Assembly: GCF_032062135.1 (NCBI RefSeq)
Contig: NC_092859.1
Span: forward strand, 28,218,399 to 28,282,398
From: Pyxicephalus adspersus
Lineage: Eukaryota; Chordata; Amphibia; Anura; Pyxicephalidae
DNA: 64,000 nt
Reading direction: 5' to 3'
Shown here piece after piece: positions 1 through 14,700 of the stretch; the first letter of the stretch is position 1, and each line of letters starts with the position of its first letter. The position numbers and the translations under genes are program-made. The notes beneath the pieces are model-generated. The model saw nothing but the letters and a program-made list of their open reading frames with translations, searched no databases and had not been told where the DNA came from.

Positions 1-3000
1 ATTTTTAGACTTGTTTTTAATTGTGTATGTACATTTGTCTTTACTACCATTTCATACCAAGGGAGAAAAAACATCATCATCCAAACCTGTCACAGGAACA
101 GGTCTTCCACATTTCACCTTGGAAAACCAGAGGAATTACAGCTACCTAAGTGTAAATTTACAGTGTGAAAGGTGTGAACAATATGCTGGCTGACAAGGAT
201 ATTCCCACTGCCTCCAGCTTTGGGATTATCTGTCAATGACCCTTGCTAGCTGTCTTTATTTGTCAAAATTTCTAAACGCCTGTCTGTGTTTGGACTATTA
301 GCGCTCCTAGTTACACATATTGGCAGATTGGTGATTTTTTCTTCTGGTTCTTCTACCCTTATAGTTGTGTATCTTCAAACCTATCTAGGACCACCCTGTG
401 AAAGGACACAGTGACATAGAAAGTGGTCAGACCCCATCTCTAATTTAAGAATACTTGCCTGTTTGCTGTTCTTGAAGGGCAGTGGGTATAGAAAGTAATC
501 ACTTTCTTCAAAATATTTACATTTTCTTCCTTTGCTATGTGAAATTAGGACACACACAAAACTTCCAACTGAATTATTCAATGCAATTTATACCATCCAC
601 GTGAGAGATATATAAGCACCAGGTTAGATATAAAACAGAATCACTGAGAAAGATAAAGGATCGCCCCCGTGTCAATACTTTGTGAAACCACCTTTTACTA
701 CAGCCTTGAGTCTTTTGGGATACTTCTCTTCCAACTTTGCATATCTAGAATGTGCAATATGTGCTCAATCTTCTTTACAGAACAGTTAGTCAAAATGAAT
801 GCGGATCATTGGTGGACTACCCTTCTTGTTCCGAAGATTTTCAATGGGCTTTAGGTCCATTAATAATGAGGATAAGTAATTAAAAATTAGTAATTCACAT
901 TTTGCATTATGGTCCAATGGTGTTCTTTCTTGATAGACTTGTTATGAACAACACAGACAGTTCTTTATGATACTTTGATAAATAAAGTCCCATCTGCTCT
1001 GAATAAAAAGTTAAACAATATATTTTTCATCTAATATTTGGAACTAAGCCTCATCCAATCAGGAGGTTGTCTATGTGCACAGAGAAGATTTGAAAATTAT
1101 TGGGGGATTTAAATTTACTTTAAAAAGTTTTACAGTGCTTCTAGATGTGCCTAACCTCTGTCCTAACAATCATGGGTAAAATCTGCCCCTGGGACGTAAA
1201 CCTTGAGCCCTAACACCTTACTTTATTGAAAACCCTATATTTTTAGTGGTAACTGTAGAGGTAGGCAAAAGTTTAAGCAAAGTCTCCTCTCCCCATCCCT
1301 AGCTTATACCCTTTCTTTACTCCTCCATTGCTGTGTTTAGTGAAATGAGGAAATATCTAGTACTTCCAGACACAAAGAAGGATGTGTCTCACTCCATCTA
1401 ACTGTATTGTTGCAAATGGGCTTCCTTAGCCTTGTTTAAACAACATTACTTACAATGCATTCCTTTGGTTCCTGCAGCTACATATGGTGGTTTGGTAACA
1501 AAAAAGGCAACTATATGCATCTGCAAAGGTCTGTAACAAAATAAACTCTGGGATAAGCAAATATTGTCTAAACATGAGAGCCATGTTGTTTTCACTTTTA
1601 CAAGGTGATAACTGAGTTTGAGAGGCATTAGGTGAACACAAAGTGAATTCATATCTTTGTGGCTACTGAGGAATATATTTAAATGAACATTTTGCTCCAG
1701 GACTTCAGCTTTAAAATGAGCCTTTTAGCATTCTTATTTTATCTTCTAAAACATTGGCATCAAAAGCTGCCAATCCCACGCCAAGAACTCGGCATTGACA
1801 ATTACTGACCCTTATAGTTAGATATAAAATGTTCATTTTCCCGACAGGTCTGTTTCGGCTATTACAAAGACCAAATAAAGATAAGAGGTTAGAAGGCCCT
1901 GCTCAACAGAGCTTTCGAGCTGCTTGGAAGTGCAAAAGTCGAATCATTATGCAGCTCACCAGGTCTATAAACAGCCATTCTGAGCATCTTGTACAAAATT
2001 CATAACTTTCTCTAATACAATTCCTTCAAGGATTGTGGTTGTAGAACTCTTGCAGAGGAATACTTAATGAGACAGAAAAATAAGACGTATAATTAAGCTG
2101 AATGTTCCTTGCCTAAGGAAATAAAGATGAAGTCTGCTTCTAACCCCAGTCCCATTGGGAATGATTCACAGTGCAACCTCTGAGCTCTAGTTTCAAATAT
2201 TAGATTTGATCTGCTGTACGTCTTTTGCTTGTAACTGAGTGACTGGGATACACAAGTCTTGGTTCAGATGTTATGTAACTAAATTTCAAATTAGCAAACT
2301 TTTTACACTGAACATCCTAAGCAGACTAAAAAAAGTTTGTCCAGGAAACATATTATCAGTACTTACACGTTTTCTAACATTACTTATTATGATAAAAGCT
2401 TGTGAAGGCAAAATGACTGGGTCAGAGCCTTTCTAAAACACCAGGTCCTGTGATGTGTTTCAGGTAGGCAGTTGTTAGCAACTTTCAAACTTGAGAAGCA
2501 ATAAGGCTGTGGATGCCCAAAGTACATATGTGGAGGATGGGTATGGGGGGTTTTGTCTGTCAGGTTGGTTTTCACAGAACAGCTACAGCAGAACCCATTG
2601 CATAGGAGCTGAAAGGTGGCAGAGCATCACAGCTTTCTGCTTATAGGATTGCATAGCCAAAGACCAAGTGTCCATGCTGATTCTTTTGTACTTCTACAAT
2701 GGGATGAGTTAGGTTTGCTTTAAGATCACATGGATGGTCAGGAATGTGAGTGAAGTTTAGTTGAGGAAGAAATGACAGCAGGGTAAACTATAGGAAGAAA
2801 CCAGGCATGTGGAAGCAGTTTGACCCGCATAATTATTCTAACATTTTATTACTAGATACCATGGCATGGCAAGGAGAACCCAAACAACATTAGGAAGTTA
2901 GGACAGTTTATTATTTTATATATTTTTTTTTTATTTGCTGGCAATTTGCCTTTAACCTGTAAGTAGGAAGTTTTACAAACTAATTACACCTACATGATGC

Positions 3001-6000
3001 ACTGTAGAAACAAGACTTCTGCTCCTTGTTATTATTCAGATCTTTTTTGTTTTGTTACATTATGTGTTCTGTGATTGTTTTAATTTAGAATTATTTTTTT
3101 TTATTTTTAAATTTTTTAGGTGCATGATGTTTGCTTAATCTATTTTTACACATTTTTGTCCAAAACTAATTCTGTACAGATCATCTTGTGATTTAAACAC
3201 ATTACTGCACCACTGAAGACAGGAACACACTGGCATAGAGTATTTAAAAACAATTTAAACACCTTCACCTGCTGGTTACGTACAGTATTAGCACTCAGAT
3301 TACAAGTAGTCATCTCCAGGTCAGTGCTATACATTCCAGAGTTGGCCATCAGCATCTGTAAAAGAAATATAAAGGCTGCCATTGCTGACCTGTTTTACTA
3401 AAACACATTTTACATTGCTGTCACTTTAAAGCCTTAATGCAGATACTGGAATGTGTCACTAGCCCAAAACAAACTAACGATGAAGAATTTTAGCTCCCGG
3501 CTGGTTCCAGGTCTGAATTAAAACATATGAAGCCACGTAACTAGCAATGTCATTATGCACACACATACGTGTAATGCCTGTTGTACTTGCTAAACCTATA
3601 GATCACATACATGAAATGATCTAATAAATAATTCAATGCATCAGCCCCACTTGCTGATGTGACAATGTTATGAATTATACAGACTGTTTTATGTTATAAG
3701 CGTGAATTAATATTCTTCACTTGACCTGATGAACAGCCCGAGTTCTGTCATTCCTATTGCTTGGATTGTCCCAATACTTCTTTCTGGAGAAGTTGTTAAA
3801 TCAGAATAACTAGGGGGATGTCAAATCTAGAAACCAGCGAAATTGATGTGTCTTTCCGTATTCTTCATTGATCTTCATATTTATTTACACCTCCACTATG
3901 AAATAATATTGGACTATTTTGTTGTATTGTGTAAAGTACTGAGATATTTCACTTCTATTAGGGCTGTAACATTGTTTGATGCAGACTTGCAAAGAATCTA
4001 ATCGCATTTTTTATTTTAATGCTTGCTAGCTGGGTAAGGAGGATAATACATGGAAGGTGAGGAACAAATACATGTGTTAGCTATGTTTGAATTCATTTGT
4101 TAAAGATTTAATTTTTCCTGCTGTTTATTGATGATTGATTGCAAAAAACTCTAATGTAATTTAGAACTCGTTTTTTGTTGCTGTTACAGAGGAATTGCGA
4201 ATAGTTTAGTGCAGGAATAAGCTTTAAAACCCAGGGTGGTGACATACTGTAACATCACATAAGCATCTAAAGAACGGCAAAGACTTTGCTTTAGCCTGAC
4301 TTCTCGGTACCTTTGTTTTGAGCCACCTAATGTAAGTTACATATGAGAATTGTGGAATAGAAAGAAAGAAGTTTTCAGGGTCAGGTTTTCATCACAAATC
4401 ATTAATTATGTGTTTATACATAAAAAAATTCATAGATCTTTACAATATACAGTCAAAACAAAACGTGTTCAATCCCTGATCCTGTTAACATTCACAGGAG
4501 TGGGATGGCTATGCTATACATATAACCGACTTCCGCCCTATAGTAATTGACGATCAATACGTTGGACCCAATGGGTCGCATATAACCGGACGCTTTTCAC
4601 CGAATAGGTTTCGTCAGGGCTGCTATTAGGGTGGTAGTATTCTAGTATATTCAGTATTTTCTGGTATAGTATGTACAATACATTATAATCGTTACATATA
4701 TAGTAGAAAATACATTACATAGTGTTTTAAAGAAGCATATACATAATTACCGTAATACTAAGCAGTCATATCATGGCCCATTGTTCTCAGTTTAAAGAGC
4801 ATAGTAAGGGTGTTAGGGTTCTTGACAAGAATAGTGTAGGGTTTGCTCATTCATCATTGGGGAGTAGTCCCTAGGTGAGATATATAGTGTTATGAATCAA
4901 AAAACAAATATGAATAATATTGGTAAATAAATTAGGACTTACTCAGATATATAATGTATAGAGGTGCTTACCCAGAAAGATAATCTGGTGGGGTTCCTTT
5001 AGTTGCTCAGAGAGAGCTAGTCAAAAAATAGATATAAGGTATCCCACAGATCTACAGTGAGATAGGTAAAGTGGGGTAAGCATAGGAACTTTTTTATGTA
5101 GATATATCAATTTCTAACCAGCTAAAAATGTAGAGAATATTTACCGTCCTGTATAATGAAAATGGTAATAGTGGCTGGTAGGAGATTATAGGGTAAGTTT
5201 GGAGCTGTATCATCCAAAAAGAAGTTCAGGTGGGAGAAAATGGTGTCCCAGAATAGAGCATTTCAGACTAGCTGGAGTACAAGGGGAGAAATTCGGAAAA
5301 GAGTGTTTGTGGAGGTTACAGCTTGTTGCAGCTATAGAGATTACAAGCAAGGTCGAGGTGTATGCACTACAGGTAGAGTTGCTCTTACCTTGGAGTGTGT
5401 GGGGAAATGATCAAAAGGCGTCTGCCAACAGCAGGAGGTTGTCAGAGAGGTAAAGCCCGCCAAATAAATGCGTGGGGGTTGTAGCCACACCAAGCCTGGT
5501 ATCAGGACGGCCTCAGAACGGGGCATCTAAAAAACGGGTAAATCATTGGCCATCTAGTAAATTGTTGGTTGGGATAAGGAAAGACGGAAAGACTGGGAAG
5601 ACTGAAAACAGATACATCGCTGTATGTAGAAATTTTACCCACAATCTATATAGCACCAATGTACGGTACTTTCTGCAGTGCAATCAATGGAATTGACTAT
5701 GTTCATGCAATAAGGTACTTTTTTCAATATCCACATTGAAGGCATTCATGTGACAAAAAAGTCAATGTCCCAACCTGCAAAGCCTCTGTGAGCTACACTG
5801 GATGAAATATCTTCATCATACCCTACACTTCTGGGTGTGTTCTATACCAGGCCCCCCCCACTGCATTGTATGAGTTCCTTCTGCAACCCTATGTCATTAC
5901 AGGACACAAAAGTGTGTTGAGACAAAAGAAGGATTACAGACCACAGCTGAGAACCAGATATCCAATATATCCAGATGAATTCTGAATGCTGAAGATATTT

Positions 6001-6300
6001 TAGTTAGCATTTTTTGTTAAAATAATAGTGATTGGTTGTCTAGAAAGAATCAATATTAACCATTTTCTTTGTAGAGGTGCCTTTGGTTATGATGTGGAGA
6101 GCAAATAGGGTAATATTAGAGTTAAAAGTGAAGAGAAGAACAACCACAAATGAATATAAACCAAAATCCACAATATTATAGGTATGCAGGGAAATCAGAC
6201 AAAGAAAAGGACGGTGTGGCAGCAATCTAACTGAACTCGGCTGAATAAATATTATCTAAGTTCAAAAGCCATGTGTAATCTTCCTGTTCTTGCTGTATTT
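1..6300. other. AT-rich non-coding region, no recognisable gene
   Basis: No open frame here shows a recognisable domain, and none is bounded by convincing splice sites. The stretch is AT-rich with homopolymer runs, as expected of intron or intergenic DNA. Around 4490-5760 the base composition is less AT-biased, with a short CpG-containing block near 4530-4620; this could be an old repeat, but I could not find its ends. If the gene at 6612-15277 extends upstream, this is probably one of its introns. Confidence 0.5.
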
Positions 6301-6307
6301 ATTTCAG

Positions 6308-6490
6308 AGTGCAGTAATCCAGACCAAAACAACAGTTCACCTCTTTGCCGTAATTTCCTGTAATAAAGAGATCAATAAAAGAGCTCACAAGACATCACTT
6401 CTGCTCTCTTTCCTTGTGCAGGGTGACTGCTCTTGTATCCTCCCACCCTGTAGTCTCCTACAAGATAGCCTGTGGGAAAATCTGTTGCCC
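6308..6490 (+). other. possible upstream exon, unresolved
   Basis: Two good acceptor-like sites occur here: one ending at 6307, and a long pyrimidine tract ending in tgcag at 6417-6421. Both are followed by open frame. The frame starting at 6308 stays open for about 60 codons. No strong donor puts it in the phase-0 register that the next exon (6612) requires; only a weak GT at 6416 would. It may be an alternative or terminal exon of the same gene, or chance. Confidence 0.2.
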
Positions 6491-6611
6491 CCCTAAATAT
6501 ATTTAGATAAAAATGTATGTACCAGGAGTTGAAATTTAGCAGACCTGTTTATGTATGATAAACGGGACAAAGATGTGTAAGCTGATCGTTTTTTTATCTT
6601 TGTTTTGTCAG

Positions 6612-8736
6612 GTAAAACAGAATTTGTTAGAGAAGCCAAAGAACACTGGAAAAGCATCTAAACGAAATAAAACCACCTTGTCTAAAAAGCAAAGGAAGCC
6701 ACTGCTTCAAGATCTGGATGCAAAGAAAGTATGTCAATTACATGTTGTTTATACTGCACTGTGTGGCATTTACCACATTTATAACACAAGTGTTAAAATG
6801 TATCTTAATTCCAGAACAAAAATCTTATATAATGCAAGTTATGTTTTAAGCTTTTTGTCCCTGTATTTTTACTTGATCTCCTTCCAGTAACACTCTTGTT
6901 GTTCTAGGATGATGATTCTCACTAACTGCACTTTATCCATAGTGAAACATTGCTTTCACCAAGTATTTTAGGAGTACAGAACACCTCCCTTTATTTTCTT
7001 ACAGTGAGAAAGGTGTTGTGTAGTCCATGAAGGTGATCTGGGCATGGCTGAAAATACTACTTTTAGTTTACGTTGGAGCATTGTCAGTCTACTAAATAAA
7101 GGAACCAGTTCTTTAGATTTCTAGAATGATCAACAGGTATTTCTTTGAACTGTACTTAAACAGGACGGTGGCTCACGGGTTAGCACACTGGTTTTTGCAA
7201 TGCTAGGTCCTAGCTTCAAATCCCAGCTAGGACACTATCTGCATGGAGTTTGCAGGTTCTCCCTGTATCTGCATGGGTTTCCTCCAGGTACTCCAAGTTC
7301 CTCCCACATCCCAAAAACATGCAGTTAGGTTAATTGGCTTCCCCCTACATTGACCCTAGACTACATTAATGACATATGATTATAGTAGGGACATTAGATT
7401 GTGAGCTCCTTTGAGGGACAGTTAGTGACATGACTATGGACTTTGTACAGTGCTGTGTAATATGATGGCACTATATAAATACTGTGTAATAATATAAAAA
7501 AACACTTTTAATATATATTTGATAGACCATGGAGAAGCAAATCGTGGAAAGTCATTGCTAGGGTTAACATACACTTTAAAAATATGTAAATGATATTCGG
7601 ATTAACAAGCTGTAACCAGCACAGTCCAAATCTATTTTACTGTCTTCACCTTATGCAAGGTGACCAGATCCCTGAAATTAAAAGTCTTGTATTTGGACAC
7701 TAGATGGCGAAACATGACAAGTGCTGATTTTATTACTAACACTAACCGGTAGCAATTTGCCTTGTGATAGACCTGACTTGTTTTGCTGTCACTTTTCATT
7801 GTTTATATCGTTAAAACTTTTTTCTAGGTTTGGAAAGGGTAGAGATAAAACCCTGCAAGGTTTTTTTTTGTCCCAGAGACTAATTTAAAGAAAATCTCCC
7901 AAAGTTTGAATAGTTTTTGAAATAATGTGATACTTAGTTTATATATAACTTTATATATAAATATATATTTATAAATAATATTTAGTACATCATAATAATG
8001 TAATAGTAATGGTTTTTGAAATATTAGTCCCCACTAGAAGATTTTCTCATTAAAACCTGTTGTGTGCCTGTCAGACAGGAGTCTGTCCTTGCCCCACAGT
8101 GCTGCCATGCATAATTTGAAATTTTCCTGATATATACATGATGACCTAGTACAGTAGCAGCTGATAATTTTTTTTTTTTTTTTTTTTTTGTGCTTAACTT
8201 GTTTTCATTAACAGTACCTTCACTGCCCCACATCTTAGAGGGGTCTCCACATATTTGGGCCATATAATATAAATAATGTTAGTGTTTCTATATACACATC
8301 ATTATTTACACTCAGGAAAGAGAAAACATCAACAGGCAGATTACCTGCTCCTTATCCCTATATGACCTTATATGCTCAGCCTGCTGTTATAGCTGATAAC
8401 TTCACACTGGATTTCTCACAGTCTCACACAATGATACACAGGCACCCACCAAAAGATAAACATTATTATTGTACAAGCAAACCTATTCGCACTTCTATCT
8501 TACTTCAACACAAATGGAGGCGGGATCTGAAAAATAGAAAAAAAGTCAGTTCAAGATTGGAGATGTTGTTGCCAACATTATTAGTGATTGTCAATCAAGC
8601 ATATTTCACCCCTGAAGTCATGAAAAAAAAGTTGAACAAGAAATCTGGTTGTTCCTAATCTAGTTTGGTTCTTTTCTCCAGTTTTAAGGCTCAAAGGAGT
8701 CTTAAAGGTGGTGTTAAAGGCTATAAATATAAATAA

Positions 8737-8781
<45 letters not shown>

Positions 8782-11700
8782 GGTATATGCGGTATATGAA
8801 AAAATCTACTAGATAGGGGGTGGTGATCCCTCATAGTAGTCACAGCAGGTGTTAGAAAGCTGTTAACTGTTACTAATGCAACATCTTTTATTTGTAATAA
8901 AAGATGTTGCATCCCCAAAGCCCAACACTTTCACCCCTATCCTGTCTGTGTGCTCAGGGCTTTCAACCCACTATAATAGTAGACGGACTATCCTTTTAAT
9001 TCACAGAAATCCTGAAACAGCTTATCATTAATGTATACATATTGTGCAACTGTGCAGCTCCTCAAAATTTATTTAATTTTGTTTCTGCAAAGGTGTCTGT
9101 TATCTACCTGGTATTCAATGCCAATGGGGAAGTCATTAGCACAAAGGTGAGTAATACCACTGTCATGTCTAAAGATTTCAGTATAAAGATTAGGATGCAG
9201 TAAATTATCTGATTTATACAGTGCAAAGATGTGCAAGAAGTCTTTTAGATGAGAAGACTCTCACTACAAAATAGATGTTAGAGTTAGGTTAAATTTGTCA
9301 AAATTGCCTTTGTTAAATTTGTTAAAAAGGAACAAAGAAATCAGCAAGGCCAACTTCATAATTACAATAAACTACCAAAATTGTCTGGATATCAATAATG
9401 ACTTTCAAAGGATCAGTGAAATTAATGTGGAGCACACTAAAAAGTTATTCAAAGTGCATTTGACGTCAGAAAGCGAATAATTGCTATGCAATAGGGAACA
9501 TTAAGAAATAGAAATGTTAATTGTGTGTGTAGAGGCATATGTACCTTTTTGTCTGGAACTCATTGTTTTACATTATCCTATGTGTGACATTATATATATA
9601 TCCATCTATATATATATATATATTCTGTTTTAAAATGTGTTTTTTCTTTTCACATGCATCCAGTCTCATTCTTATGCCAATACACAGAATGTGATGGAGT
9701 TAACCAGCAGTTTAAAAGGTGAGTAGTGCTTTTACAAACCATTGATGAGGTCTTTTTGACAATGAACATGGTTCCTAGCTGTCAGATTTGTCTGTCACAT
9801 ACATCCCTGGTTTACTTGGAACAATAGGGTACCTACTATGTCAGCTATGGCAAAGTAATTACATCCTGGCTATAGTTTTATTCACAAAATGAGGCTTCAT
9901 TTAAAACATTATATGATGCCAAATGTATATTCAGTGTTTTTTCAAGATTTCATTAAAACCGTGTATTGTACTGGATAAAACCTTGTTGTAAAAATGATTT
10001 AGGTAAGTAAATTAGTCTTACCCAACACATAATTACACAAAATTTTCCTAGGGAATATCTAGGCCTTAATTACCCCTGGCCATGAAAGAGTTAATCATCT
10101 AATCTATGCACATTCAGTCTTTGAGTAGGGTGCTTCTAAGCAAACTAATAAACTTTAAACGTAAGCTTTTACTGTATTGGCAACATTTTAAACATTCTCA
10201 TCAGACGATGAGCATAATGTTCTAACTCTGAAATTATGCAGACTTATTGTTCCCAAATTTTTGGTATATATTTTCAGGATTCTCCTGGAATAGACCTCTC
10301 CCAATATTTAAAAACATCTTGCCCTCAAGATTTCCTTTCAATGGTGTCATGGAGCCAGGTTGTTTCTTCATCATCCCTTCAGACGTCACTGACACCCCTC
10401 TATCAAATACTTTGTGCCATGGCTATGAATCAGGAGATGGAGTGCAAAAGTCAGGTCAGTATGACAGCCCGTGGTATGGAAAGAACATGGGAAAGACACA
10501 CCAGACGATAAAACAAATGTTTTCGATTTTAGTAGTTGCTGGAGAATTAGGTGTATGTCTAGCCATAACTTATTCCTAAATTTTACATTAAGTGAGAAAT
10601 GCTTACATACCCTGTGAGAGAAGGTTCTTTACCAGAGCCCCAGATAGGCAGAAGGCAACAAACATGAATACTAATTATTATCCTTTTATCCTAAAGTTTT
10701 TGACTTGACTTACACTTTAATCATTTACCATTCACTCCAAAAAAGCTGAAACATGAAACAGAATGTTTGCCTAAACTACCAACCAGCTGATTGATTTCAT
10801 TCTTCAACTGAAAATTTAATATTAATAAACTGTCTGGTTGGTACGGACATTTCCACTTCTTTTCTTCAGATTTGTTCTTTCCATGTGACTTACATACTTT
10901 TTATAACATTGCACTTTTGTTTTCTTAATAGTAAAAGTCCCGATGTCATCTCTTTACAGCGAAGGTGGAAAATTAAGGTAAAAAAACAGGAGAATATTTA
11001 TTTCTTGATGAATTTATATTAGCATAGATTAAACACATTTGCTTTCATGATATATGTTTTTGTTTATTTTCTTGTTTAGTTCTGGAGGTCTTTGGGTTAG
11101 AGAATCCCTGGAAAAGGAAACTGGGAGCTCTGTGTTACCCGGGGCATTTGTAAGGCATGGTCTGTCTCCCCCAGCTGTGAGAATGAGCGGATCGGCTCCC
11201 CCTCTAGTACACAGAGATATGGAAGTACTAAGCAATCTCTATAATTCAGGTAAGAAAACTGCAAGTCAAAAGACAGTAGAGCCTTTTTAAACCTGAATTC
11301 CAGTCAAACATTATTGTATAAAATATTTTTTGATTGGAAGCAGAAATACCTGAACTTGTGATTAGCCTTTTTCAATTTCCTGCAAAGCAAGGTTTAAACG
11401 GGTGAAAGGAAGCACAGCGCACAAGGCCTGTTGTGCTGCAGAGCAAAGAAAATGCTAATAAAAAGACATAGCCTTTTGAGAGAATTGTTGCTTTTTACTT
11501 TCCATTCCTATCAAAGATGGTCCGGGAATGGTGTAAGCAAGATAAGGCTGTGTTGTGTGGTAGAGCTGTCAACCTGGACTCTACCAGGACTGGATAGACA
11601 AAAATACAAATGCCCTGTTAGGTAAACCACTCCTTTAGCTTTATTCCTTCTATAAATTCATCTGCATGATTTGTTTCTAATACAGATCCTAAATGTGAGG

Positions 11701-14700
11701 TTTAATTCCTCATTTTAGGGCAATGCAAATGACTTTTTTATTTCTCCCTTACCACACTGATATATCCTACTATTATTTACTACCAACTGCGTACAGTTTC
11801 AAACTTCTATGTCCATGTGTTTCAATGACAGTAATTGATTCCCCACCAGGGAATGTTTCAGTGCATTATAAATAGACCCCAGTGACTTCCAGGAATTAAG
11901 GCTTGGGGACCAATGAGACAGTACAACCAGTCAAGTTATGGAGATGAATGCTTAAAGCAACCAAACATTCCTGTGAAAAAAATAGCGAAGTTAAAAAACA
12001 GTATAGAGAAATATAACTTCATGTCTTTGTTTGTTTCTATTAGAATAGTAGATAGAGCCGTGGAAGTCTACCAGCTATCAATGTAGGTATCTATTGGTAT
12101 CTCCAATAGAAGGAATGAAATATTTCTGCACTAAATTGTATTTCTCCTATTGAAGAACACTTTATTTGTGTTTAAAATCATGCTCTCTACTGAACGATAG
12201 CTTTTTTCTTTTTTTTTTGACAGTGGCCTTCTTACTTGTCTGTAAGAAGAAGTATAACCCACAGGTACTTCCTGTGTGATTCAGTGGGCACCAAGAGAAG
12301 GATTTACAAAAAATATTAAAAACCTTATTTTTCATTTCTGGAGAGAAAGTTGAAATCATATATATTGGGCCCTATTTAATAAATCTCTCCAAGGCTGGAG
12401 AGGATACACTCTCATCAGTGAAGCTAGGTAATCCAGAACACCTGGAATGGATCTAGTCCAGGATGCTAGCAAATTATTTTGAAGAAATCCTTTCCAGGTT
12501 TACTGGATCACCCAGCTTCACTGATGAAACTGTATCATCTCCAGCCTTTAATAAATCAGGGCTATTAAATCTGACTATTATAAGCACCTCTATGAGTGTT
12601 GTATAGTTTGTCTCAATCTCTAAATTTACACTTTTTCTGAGTGAGCCTTTAGATTATCCACACTAAAACTGTCCAACCCATATGATGAAAAAAGTTTTAT
12701 AGTTACTTTACGTAATTGCCATTAATCAAATTGTTTTGGTAAAATCTCAAGGAAATGATGTGCGGTGGAGGCAAAAGGATTCTTCTTCAATGCTGTTAAA
12801 CCGAGAAATATGTTCAGAGGGCTGCAGAGAAAAGGAAGGAACAGTGAGTATTAGGCATGAGAAAGGAGAAATCTCTCTTCCAGCTGTGACAAACTCTACA
12901 GAAGTCAAGCTTACTGGAGTAAATGATCGAAATTTTCTGCATCCCACACCTGTCACAAAGATTCGGTAAGATTCGGCTCTTTTTAAGTTCCTATTTTATG
13001 TTCATGGATTTCCTTCTTATTTTTTTATTATTGTGTTGCTATATTAACCAGCTGCAGACATTGGAAATGCTACGGTCTCCAGAAAAAATTGATGTCTGCA
13101 GTACGCCCTGCTTCTGTCCTGGACCACACACTACTTGTATTTGCTAGCTATTTCCATCATTTAAAACCATAGCCTGGAGTTGTTGTGTAGATACAAAAAC
13201 AGGAGAAGCTGTCTCAGTCCAAGAATAGACACAGACCCTGATTTATTAAAGTTTTCCAAGGCTGGAGAGAATACACTTTCACCAGTGAAGCTGGGTGATC
13301 CAACAAACCTGGGATGGATCTGATCCAGGATTCAAAGCATTTGCTAATAGCAAATGAATTGAATAAATCCATTCCAGGTTTTCTGGATCACACTGCTTCA
13401 CTGATGAAAGTGTATTCTCTCCAGCCTTGGAGAGCTTTAATAAATCAGGCCAACAGTGTTTATAAACTTTACAGATAGCAGATACACAAAAACACTCACC
13501 CTATTTTTATTTTTCTAACTTTAAATATTTGATTTTTTACTTTTTATTTATTTATTCAATGACTCTGGTGGTCACTGGACCACCTTTATACAGGGAGAAC
13601 ACTAGGTCACAGCCCCCAGCATCTCCTCACCAGGGGTGTGTGAATCAGAGCAGGTCCTGTAGGGACAGCCAGAAATCAGGTACTGGATAGGCTGACACCT
13701 CAGTAAGGAGTATAAGCGGCAGGCCAGGGTGAGGGTAAACAGCTGACAAGAAACAAGGTCAAGACAGTCCAAGGTCAGCAAGTAAGAATCAAGGCCTACG
13801 CCAAGATCATGGCAACTGGAAGACAGGAAGCAGGGTCAAGGTCAGGCCAAGATCAGGTATCTAGAAAAGCATCCAGGCAGAGTGTAGTTTAATAGGTCAC
13901 ATTTAACATGCTAAAGTTCCAGCAACCTGTGCCTAGGGCTAGAGAGGTTTAAATAGTAGTAGCAGCCAATAGCAGGACTGGATTAAAGCCAGGAACTAAT
14001 CTGCTCATTGGCTTCAGCACATACTATAAGATCACCTTCATCTGTACATCCTAAGTGTATGTGCTAAGGATGCCAAGAAAAGTACATCTAAGATAAACAC
14101 TGCACAGCTAAAGGGAGGCCAGGGATGCTGCAGGTTGCTAAAGGGATGATCTGCTGGCAGGGTGGTAACAGCAAGAAAATCTGGGACAACCATTTGTGCT
14201 TCAACCTATTTTTAATAAGATAATGCCAAGGAGATACCCATAGAACCAAAATAGCAAGCAAACACCAAGGAAACATTATCCACAAAGTAGTGACAAATAA
14301 ATGTGTTGTCTGAGCTCCAACTAGCCGCTTAAACAAACAAACCGACTGACTAACAGATGAAGAATAGAGGAGGCCTGCATCCACACAGACACTGAGGAAT
14401 AAACCATTACAGAGCTCATTTATAGACTAGTCAAGGGGTGGTCCATTAGGGAGTTCAGGAGGACAGAGTTGACCCATGGTGGAGTGACATGAGGAGATGC
14501 AGAAAAAAAATATTTATTTACAAGAGAAAATAAATCCTTGTCCTAAAAAAGATGATACATGCTACTTTATTACTGTCAGCAATTACAAGGTTTTTGTCAA
14601 TAAACAGGCACATAAGAGAAATATAAACATTGCTCTTGGCCATAGGGGTGGGGGCTAAAGTATTTATGTATAGAAATTTTCCTAGTGGGAGCAAATACTT

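Larger units (their letters stand above)
7498..9092. other. intron with simple repeats
   Basis: Non-coding intron sequence. It holds a poly-T run at about 8167-8189, an AT dinucleotide microsatellite at about 8737-8780 and the perfect inverted repeat at 8876-8912 listed separately. The open frame at 8362-8658 has no splice sites or recognisable domain and is taken as chance. Confidence 0.5.

Noticed and set aside
7161..7240. tRNA gene
   Set aside because: Box A and box B-like words are present but the cloverleaf is degenerate and a SINE body follows.
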